From Heracleum sosnowskyi (taxonomy: Eukaryota > Streptophyta > Magnoliopsida > Apiales > Apiaceae): a stretch of 64,000 bases of DNA. The stretch covers positions 2,976,001 through 3,040,000 of the forward strand of contig JAUIZM010000017.1 of assembly GCA_030848705.1 (NCBI GenBank), read 5' to 3'. Positions within the stretch are counted from its first letter, which is position 1. Each line of letters begins with the position of its first letter. The notes under the pieces were generated by a model. That model saw only the letters and a list, made by a program, of their open reading frames with translations. It ran no database searches and was not told where the DNA came from. Positions 55,830 to 64,000 of this stretch are shown in pieces. The translations under genes and the position numbers were made by a program.

Positions 55830-57959
55830 TTATATGTCACTCTTCAGTGAAGTGAAACTAGTGCTACTGCCAGCATAAACAACTCCAGATCCTTCCAAAG
55901 AACCCCTTATTGAGAACTTAGGCCTTTTGTCTGCAAAAAACAGTCCAAAGTGTTTCTCATACTCAGGCGATTTGTTATTTTCGTCGAATGTTGCAGACCA
56001 ATATGCCTCTAGTTTCTGAGGCCTCTTAGGTGTACCAGTTAGGATATGTTGAATCAATCTAGAGCAATAATTTTGTGCATTTTCAAACGTTGTCGATACC
56101 CCACCAGCAGATGGCCATCCTGTCTCCGACACAACTACTTTCAATGAACCACCTCCAGCTCTCTCAAGGGCAGCGTATAAAGCATCCATCATAGCATCAA
56201 AAAGATTCTGATATCCCAGACCATTGTCCCAAACCACTACTCCTGGAGAAGTAAAGATATGTCTCTTGGATTGCCAATATGGCTAAAATAAGGGTATACA
56301 TTTGCGAGTAATGGTGCATTGTTTGCTACCAGAAAATTGATGATTGGATCAAAATACCATCTAATATCATCACGGAAACTACCAGCTGATGGTGGAAAGG
56401 AGTTCCCAATCAGTGTCATGTCAATTGCAGTCGAAACTCGGATGGTGTCATGGAGGTTATAAGTATAAACAGCATTTTGGATGTTTTGCATTGCAGGGAG
56501 AACATACTGTGTCATCCAAGATGTAGCATCATTGAGAGGTCTAATTTCATTTCCTACGGCTATGTATCGAAACTTAACTTGAGGGTAAAAGTTTCTCACA
56601 TTTCTTTGCACCCAGTCAAATGCAAATCCTGGATTGGTGGCTAAGTTTTGAAGGTCCGAATAGGGGACCCCAATCATGGTGATGATATTTGCATCTCTTA
56701 AAGCTTCTAAAGCGGCATGATCCGGATCATAGAGTCTTGTGGCATAACAATAGGGGTGTGCATGGTGCGCGGTTTGGTGCGGTTTTTAGGATTAACCAAA
56801 TCAATATATTCGGTTCGGTTCGGTTAATTACTATTAATCGCTACCAAACCATATTAAACGGTTTTTTCGGTTTCGGTTAAACGTTTATCGGTTTCGGTTT
56901 TTTTTCGGTTTTTAGTATTATTTTTTTCTTTTACTTGTGCAAACTTTTGGTGGTAGTGTATTGGGTAAAATAAATAGTGTCAATGGTCAATAATTATATT
57001 ATATTAAAAATTAAATTATAGTGACTTTAAATTTGTGAACAAACTAAATTTATTTCATAATTTTTTTATGTATTCATGTTATCATAAATAAAAATAACAA
57101 ATGCGACAAATATATGTCCATGACAATAGAAAAAAAGATTATAGCATGTGCGTATATACAAATTTATTATACAAATTTTTTAAAATTATGATTAAAAACT
57201 AATACAATATTAATCTTATAGAGTTATGGGAATATATTATATAATTTATTAATACTAATATAAAAATATATATTTATGTAATAAATACTAACACCAATTT
57301 GATTGGAGTTCTCATAATATTATTTATTAATATTATATATAAATATAATATAGCGGTTCGGTTTTGACTAAAAACCGGAACCGAAACCGCACCATTAGTT
57401 TCGGTTTCTCGGTTCAGTTTTTTTTCGATTTTTTCTTCGGTTTGGTTTTTTTCGGTGTGATTTATCAGTTTTTTTCGATTAATTTTTCGGTTTCGGTTTT
57501 TTCTGTTCACCCCTGCATAACAATGTTGTTGGATTTGTACAGATTTATAACTTCTGTTGCAGGTGGTAGGTTGTTTCCCATCATTCCATAGCATGCACCT
57601 ATAGGTTGTGCAGACTTGTGCTCCTGCAGTGATCATAAAATCGTTAGGAACATGAAATTATAAATCCTCTAGGACTTTTTGCACTTGTAAATTAGTAATA
57701 GTGAATGAGATGATGCATGTATCCTCCTAGCATATATAAATTTATATGGCCGACTCTAAAGTCTACAGAACCTTCGTCAAAATCAGTTTTTCGGGGCCAA
57801 ATATTTATGTATAAAAGAATTCGAAAATTTTGGGTCCGCCTGCAGTCGGACTCGGGCCACAAACTGTAGAACTGAGGGAAGAAAGTTTTATGTACCTGTT
57901 ATCTCAAAAATTGCAAAGAGAGAACCTACAAAGAGGAAACTTGCATAGAAAGAAGTCAT
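55830..57959 (-). pseudogene. GH17 beta-1,3-glucanase pseudogene, split by a small element
   Basis: Exon 1 (57959-57896) encodes a signal-peptide-like start (MTSFYASFLFVGSLFAIFEI). Exon 2 begins at 57623 and runs to 55830. GH17 signatures in order are IGACYGMMGNNLPP, RLYDPDHAALEAL, IAVGNEI (proton-donor Glu), ANVYPYF, VVSETGWPSAGG (nucleophile Glu) and the C-terminal FGLFFADKRPKFS. Three lesions break the frame: a shift between exon 1 and the IGACYG block, a 763-bp insertion plus shift before RLYDPD, and a small deletion near 56250 before PGVVVWDNG. Intact relatives are secreted and cut callose in defence and development. The later part is well kept, so decay is recent. Confidence 0.88.
56752..57514. 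mobile_element. Small element inserted in the glucanase coding exon
   Basis: It starts AGGGGTGTGCATGGTGCGCG and ends with the complement of AGGGGTGAACAGAAAAAACC. Flanks are identical for 10 bp (GCATAACAAT at 56742-56751 and 57515-57524). The AGGGGTG ends suggest hAT, but the 10-bp flank match is longer than the usual 8. Both ends carry many GGTTTCGGTTTT words and the centre is AT-rich. Confidence 0.8.
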
Positions 57960-59242
57960 TGTAAAGAGTACAAGAAATTATACAACTACAATTTGCAAGC
58001 TAGTATATATAGGTCACAAAAATCATTTATATAAATGCAAATTGTATGGAAACCCCGCATGTTATAATGAATGATAATCAACTTGTAGATACTTACATTT
58101 TACCTAAATCTTAACCATCTCTTGATTCTCTTCTAGTTATAATTAGTAAGCGTGGTGATGTTTATATGTTTTAATATTAGGGTGGCTTTTGGAGAAAGGG
58201 CGTGTTTTAATTTGAGGCGGCTTACCGAAGAAGAAGATAGTGTAATGCACCTTAAGGTGATAGAGAAAAGCATTTTTCAGGATCGTATATTATATTCTAT
58301 CGTGTATTACAATTTATTATCTTTTTTATGTATTACAAGAGAGAGTGACCATTTTGATCACCTCTCAGTGTCACCATTCTAAAACTCAAGTGCATGCCAA
58401 ACTTTGACATACATTCTTTTCAACAAAGAGCTGTAATGCTAAAAAAAATTTGTAGTCGAATACTTGCTTCTCGGTTACGATGCTTACATTCTTTTCAACA
58501 AAGAGCTGTAATGCTAAAATCTTTTTGTAGTCGAATACTTGCTTCTCGGTTACGATGCCTGAACCCTCTCCCGGAAAGGAGTCGAAGCAATACACTAGAC
58601 TAATAGCAAATTAATCGGTTGAAGGCGAAAACACTAAGCTATAGCACACTAAAATTTACACTCAATACTTAATCCACACTTAAGTTCTGTAGTTCGAAGA
58701 CCTAAGCTATAACATGTGCAGGTCATTTTGTGCTTTGTCAGATCATTACGATGGGGGATTATAGTTTGTTATACCAAACACTGAGAATGGAATTCATTGA
58801 CATTGCACAAAGGATTCCTATATCTCCATTTGGAAAAAAAAATTGAAGAATCCATTGTATAACTTGATACCTTTAAGACAACTAGAGAACGGCTCAACAC
58901 ACTTTCCTAGCCAATTATTCATGCTTTCTGTAATTGAGCACTCAGACAGAAGCTTCCAAGCCTTCCGAGATTGAGAATAGAGATTTATGAATAAACTTAT
59001 CTTAGCAAGCTGCAGCTGGTTGTCTCCAAAAGGGAAAAATTCATTGGCACCAAGAAAATTATAACAAGCATGTTAGCATAAAGTTTGCCAGTGAGTTTTG
59101 AGTTGCTTGAAGGCATACAATATGTCACACAGTTAAAGTGCAGTTACAAAATTTAATTTGGAATAAAAACATTCCTCAATTTTATCAGCTTATGATGCCA
59201 AGAGTTTGCTTCTTCAATGTCCATTTGTACAGTTTTAGACTT
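57960..59242. other. Spacer between glucanase pseudogene and RPB9 gene
   Basis: No gene was recognised apart from a short tandem repeat at 58411-58559. The left end was the promoter side of the dead glucanase; the right end is the 3' flank of the RPB9 gene. Confidence 0.55.
58411..58559. repeat. Two 75-bp tandem units
   Basis: ACATTCTTTTCAACAAAGAG and TGTAGTCGAATACTTGCTTC recur at 58411 and 58486 with small differences (AAAAAAAATT versus ATCTTTT). Confidence 0.9.
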
Positions 59243-62200
59243 TTAGTCTCTCCAACGGTGGCCACAATTCGGGTTGCAGCACACGAAGAACAGGGCCATA
59301 CCTTCTTCTCCCATGGCAGTTGCCTGCACAATATATGACAAATGAATATGTAGACAAGGGATGCTAATCAAATTCATCAGTTCTCATGAATTCGGAAAGT
59401 ACCAAAAAAATAATAAATCATGCCCATATTAAACCTCCAGTCAAAAAACTGCTCAGGCTATACATTTGCAAGGTGAGAGTTTGAAAAGGACATGTACAGA
59501 TTCAAATTACAAAGGCAGAGCATAATATTCAAAATGAAACATGTGAAATTCTCAGTGTCTTCATTTAAATATACAATCAATCATTTCGGTAAGAGAGATA
59601 CTCAGAGCAGTCTTTTCAGCAGTTTTCATCTTGTGAATAAAAACAAACTTTCTAAGATATAAACAAAATAGTATGATGTGCATAGATTATGATTTGTAAT
59701 TGAAGTTGATCTTTAACAAATGAGTTTAGCTTTGAAAGCAAGCTTATATACTTTCTTCTCCCAGTAAAACAAGAGAGAAAAAAGACCCAACACAAAAAAA
59801 ATAGGAACCAGAGTGTGGGACATCAAACATGACAGATATTAGACTAATGAAAATTTAAGATGAAAACCTGGAAGAAGACAGCTTCGCCATGGTTGCACAC
59901 AGCACAACGGACTGATTTCGTCCGCGGAAGAGTTGGATCTGCAGCCACATCCTGCAAACCTTGGGCGCGCTCGCCAACAGAGTGATGTATTTCTTTCCTG
60001 TACACACAATTGTTGCCTGCAGGCTCCTGTACAATTTTATATAAAGTAAGGAACACTGGCAAATGGCAATTAGGATGAGCTCACAAATCCTAAATAAAAA
60101 ATGGAACAACAAACTGAAGGCCATTAATTAAGTCAATTCATTTATTAGAAACTATGACAAAAGAGCGACTAACCAACATTTGCTTAAACACCCCATTTTA
60201 TGACCTATAGCGTGAAATTACTAAAGTAAACATCACCATTCACCACCATCAAGACAGATGAAACTGCATTATTAATCTCCAATTCTCCATATAAGAATCA
60301 CATGAAATTTGTAATAAATGTGTTAAGAAATAATATGATCCAATTACGCACATCTCCTAATACCTTATGCTTTGAGGAGAGTTGATACCTTATAAGTTAC
60401 TAGAGCTTATGTAGGAGGTCTCGAGTCTCAACCCTCCTACCACCAATATTCTCACAAAAACACAAATGTTGAATGTTACTCCATAAAAAGATGGGTTCCA
60501 AGTGATCCTCTCTTTGAACCTGGGTTTTCGAGTGGAAGAAAGTTCCATAGATATACAACAGAAACAGCCCGTCTCCATTACACCATACCTTGAGGTATTC
60601 GATGAGTTTGTAACTTATTTACTTAAAATTAACTTAGGGGTCATTTGGCAAATCTGAATATAAATATCTGAATAATTAAAATTTCTGAACGATTGAGAAA
60701 TCTGAATTCTGAATGAATAATATTATTTGAGAAAATTTCTCTATAATAGCTGAATGACTTTTTCTTTTTCTTTAATATTATCACTTTTAATGAATATAAT
60801 ATATTTATAATTGTATGATGCAAAGAAAATATAATGACTAACAATGAGTAAAATACAAATTCAAAAATTTTATAACCATGGTAATTAATTATAATAATTA
60901 TTATAAATTGTCAAATTTATAATATATGTAAATTATCACTTGAAAATAAAAAATTAAACTCTGAATATTCAAATACAAAGTTAAATAAAAATATTCAATA
61001 TATTTGAGCTGCATTGGGATGTGACAATAGTAGTTGGTGTTGTTCATGAAATGTATGAAATGTCAGTTCTTAACCATTAGGCTAGCATTTCATTTCTCAA
61101 CGATTAAGACATATTTTAATCATTCAATTAAGATGGGTAAAAAAACAAATGATCTTAACATCTTAACGCTTAAGATTTGCATTGTTAAGATGTATTAAGA
61201 CATAAAAAAATGGGCCCTTAGTTGCTTAACACCATATAATCGTTGCTTGATTATTGCTTTTAAAATATTGTCCTGCATCAGTTACTTAACAAAATGGTTG
61301 AGACCTGAAAATTCAAGTTGAACTATCTCATGCAAGGAAAACACAGGTCCTGACTTAAATGTAAAACTACATAGTCAGGTAAAGAGTCAACTTTGTTAGT
61401 TAAGGATATATACTGATAATTTTACATTGAGCATTCACTTAAATTCCGCCCTTGTTACACATTTGTAAATAGTTAGGAGTTATAGTTTGTATAAAGAGAT
61501 TTGCAGTGTATTAGTAATTAGTTAGAAGATGATAGTTTCTTCTCAGTTTCTTAGGTTTTCACATTATCTTGAGTTCAGAATTAATACTTTCAGAATTATA
61601 ACAATTCAAATTCACTAAAGGCCTAAATCTTATCTTTTGAATACTCAACTAAATCAGTAAAAGTTCGAGTAATCTAACACCAATGACCAATTGTAATAAG
61701 GAGAAACACTACCAGGGACGGAAGCATCAAAGGGCTTCCTTGGGCTTAAGCCCAGGATGAAATTTTTTTAAAAAAATTACTACTAGTTATAGATGCTGTG
61801 ACTTTACTTGGTCCAACTTTTATTTGACATATCCAGGCCATAATAACTAAGTGACCATTATGTATTTGCTATAGTCTTTCATGCCATGCTGCTGATAATT
61901 TCTGTAAAAATAACAACAATCTTTAAATTTCTAAAGAGTAGTCCTAGTATGGAGGATGCATTTCAAGGCAATATTATGGTTATCTATGTAGGGAGAGACA
62001 ATTTGTTAAGAAAATTAACAATGGATAATATTATGGTATATATGTAGGGATCAGAAGGTGAAACTTTGTAATAAGTTGTCAAGCCCACCCCATTTTATAT
62101 TCCTAGTTCCGTCCCTGAACACTACACAAGTTTATATAACTAAGGCATCCTAGAACCACCCAAACTAGAAATGATCAACAGATTAACTGTCCAAGCTAGA

Positions 62201-62819
62201 AAAAGGCAAGTCAATTATACACATTTTTCAAAAAAAACAAGTGAGAAATTGACAAATAGCCAGTTCACTAAATAACTCCCGACAACTTATATTAGGGTAA
62301 TTTTTTTAATTTTTTTGAGGGATTATATTAGGTAATTCGTGTCATATAAAAGGGCTTAAACAATAGACATAAACCCCTCCACCAAAAACAAATAAAACAC
62401 ATACACAAACCAAAAGTTGAAGCTGAAACACACACTTGCATACACTAAACAATTTAAAGAATGCCTGTCGAGGTTATTTTCGAAAACCCCAAAATTCAAA
62501 TAAATGGAAATGAAATACATGGTTAGATATAAAATCAAGGGAGCATCAAAATTGAAAAATATCTAAAACCCTAATGCAAAACACAGTGAATACTAAGAGG
62601 GAGAGAAGTAAAGTGGGACCTCGTGATCACAATTACAACAAGCATAGAGAAGTCTGTTTTGCTCTTTGTCTTCCTTTGGATACATTGTGTTTTTGCTGTT
62701 TCAATTATTACAAGAAAAGACAAGATTAATAATGTCAAGAAAATGAAGATAGATATACAAAAACATAAGTACATATGTAACTCAACTGACCATTCACGGC
62801 AGAACTTCAAGGTCCTCAT
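59243..62819 (-). CDS. NRPB9: RNA polymerase II subunit 9 (RPB9 family), four exons, 114 residues
   Basis: Exons 62819-62791, 62695-62620, 60026-59868 and 59323-59243 give 345 nt with consistent phases. The first zinc ribbon has CRECKN and CCNCDH. The linker ERAQGLQDVAADPTLPRTKS is typical. The second (TFIIS-like) zinc ribbon has CAVC, then FFVCCNPNCGHRWRD at the C-terminus. The 114-residue length equals that of the Arabidopsis NRPB9 proteins as I recall them. RPB9 sits in the jaw of Pol II (and Pol IV/V variants in plants) and aids start-site choice, fidelity and TFIIS action in the nucleus. Intron 2 is long (about 2.6 kb) because it took up MITEs. It appears intact and is the firmest host gene in the window. 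Confidence 0.93.
60637..61218. mobile_element. Possible hAT-like MITE in RPB9 intron 2
   Basis: AGGGGTCATTTGGCAAATCT at the left and GGGCCCT at the right (AGGGCCCATTT in reverse) may be paired ends. The left part resembles 12253-12400. No convincing target duplication was found. Confidence 0.4.
61713..62117. mobile_element. 405-bp hAT MITE in RPB9 intron 2
   Basis: The ends are CAGGGACGGA on both sides (CAGGGACGGAAGC; CAGGGACGGAACTAGG in reverse). It is flanked by the 8-bp duplication AACACTAC (61705-61712, 62118-62125). It has no coding capacity. Confidence 0.88.
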
Positions 62820-63467
62820 TTTGCTTGCTCTACCCCCACTTCTTCTCTGTTTCGAGTATCAAGTCTTCTGGGAAGAACAAAGAGTAATTAATATTCAAAT
62901 ATCTTAATTAGAGTACTAGGTTAATCAAATTCACTCTGCTTGCAAAAACAAGTGGTCAAATTAATGAAATTTTGACCGAATTTTGACTGAAACTGAAAAA
63001 TGTACTTTACAAAACTATTTCTATTTTTAAATAAAATAATTTTTAAAAAATTTCCAGTCAAATTTTTAAAACGGAGAAAGTACTATTTATCATGCTCCCT
63101 CAATTTTTTAATATTTTGAGATTTTACTTCTCTACCTTTGATTGTATAATTAAAACATTATTTTACAATATTTCATTTCTGTTAATAAAATATGTAACTT
63201 AAATTATAATTAACAAAAAAAATAAAATAATAACTATTGACTCTTTGAAATTTGTGTACAAAAGTCAAACTGAACAAATGAAAAAGGCCTTAGAGCATCT
63301 CCGACGCCAAAGAACCCTTAATTAAATATATACGTGGAATACCATAAATAGTATTTTAAAAAATATGTAAAAAAAAAAACCACTCCAATAGAACATAGCC
63401 TTTACTAAAATTTTGGCCAACTATATTTATCGAATATTTAAACACCGGTAACAAAACTCCACATCAT
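62820..63467. other. Upstream region of RPB9 gene with MITE fragment
   Basis: It holds the RPB9 promoter side. GAGCATCTCCGACGCC at 63294-63309 is the left end of a Tourist-like MITE related to 36329-36710; its right end was not found. No gene. Confidence 0.5.
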
Positions 63468-64000
63468 CTCTTTTTTTTTTTAAGAACAATGGAATTAATT
63501 CATTAATGAAAATCTGTCATCTACAAAGATAGTCGAGTCGAACAAACATAAAATAGAAACAATCATATATCCTCCTCTTGAAGAGATAGTCAAACGATAT
63601 GTTGAAAATGATATATTTACATGTGTCCGTTTAACCGTAACTTGTTTTATCGCAACCTGTTTGAGCTATCGACCATAATTGCAATTCCATACAAACTTTT
63701 ATCACTAAATCAAAACCGGCTCTCACAATAAAGGAGAGAGAACATCACCCTCTCACCATGGAGAGAAAAACAAACCGAAATTGCAAACTAAAAAACCAAA
63801 TTAAAAGAACTTAGATCTGAAGAAAAAATGAAACCACAATAGAGGATAATCGGTCCACTCTTGAATCCAAAAGCCCGCTTGAATCGAATAAAAACGAAAC
63901 CGAAAGCTCCAAAAAATTAGATCTAAAAAAACAAACCAAACAAACTAAATGGGTAGAAAACCTTACCCTTAATTGAAGAAAATAAGAAATAAACTAAAAG
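63468..64000 (-). mobile_element. Probable LINE 3' fragment at window edge
   Basis: In minus sense the sequence ends ATTAATGAATTAATTCCATT, TGTTCTT and then a poly(A) run (T run at 63471-63481 on the + strand), like many plant LINE 3' ends. No reverse transcriptase is inside the window, so the call is tentative. Confidence 0.4.

Noticed and set aside
57274..57636. Asn/Arg/Lys-rich open frames
   Set aside because: They arise from GGTTTCGGTTTT words at the end of the element inserted in the glucanase gene.

Overview
The window is nuclear DNA from a flowering plant, most likely a eudicot. This rests on spliced genes with GT-AG introns, five plant-type host loci, plant retrotransposons of the Tat lineage, FAR1-type Mutator DNA and many MITEs. 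The species is not identifiable by eye. Mobile DNA makes up well over half of the 64 kb, and host genes sit mainly on the right.

Layout. (1) 1-11260: an old, broken Tat-lineage Ty3/gypsy element on the minus strand; its far LTR lies left of the window. It carries a spliced antisense gene (264-2930) and is sprinkled with copies of the palindrome TTGGCGCGCCAA. (2) 13269-30482: a 17.2-kb Mutator-like element with terminal inverted repeats and a 9-bp target duplication. It holds two convergent, apparently intact genes: a four-exon FAR1-type transposase (13525-17348, +) and a gene of about 25 exons (30040-17853, -). The second gene reads in one frame through two separate Ulp1-type (C48) cysteine-protease domains, each with a visible His-Asp-Cys triad. 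(3) 31472-32710: two Helitron-like elements tail to tail. (4) 32874-35432: four exons of a NIP aquaporin whose last exon is not in the window. (5) 37011-48908: two head-to-tail Helitrons; the first is split by a young, complete Tat element (37050-47039; LTRs differ at 4 of 505 positions; TSD GTTTG) that also has an antisense spliced gene. (6) 49634-51008: MITEs. (7) 52061-54202: a three-exon TENA_E thiamin-salvage gene, then tRNA-His(GTG) at 54694-54765. (8) 54861-57959: a hAT-type element and a GH17 beta-1,3-glucanase pseudogene split by another small element. (9) 59243-62819: a complete four-exon RNA polymerase II subunit 9 gene. (10) The right edge: MITE and probable LINE remnants.

How the parts fit. 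In both Tat elements gag-pol runs one way, and an independent gene with a transposon-type N-terminal domain, coiled coil and acidic tail runs the other way, with matching exon structure. In the Mutator-like element the two genes start just inside opposite terminal repeats and converge, so each repeat probably acts as a promoter. Its transposase would supply DNA cleavage. The two-protease protein is the most unusual product here and could act on SUMO or ubiquitin-like conjugates, which is inferred from fold and motifs only. All exon limits were read by eye from splice signals and checked for phase; no search was run.
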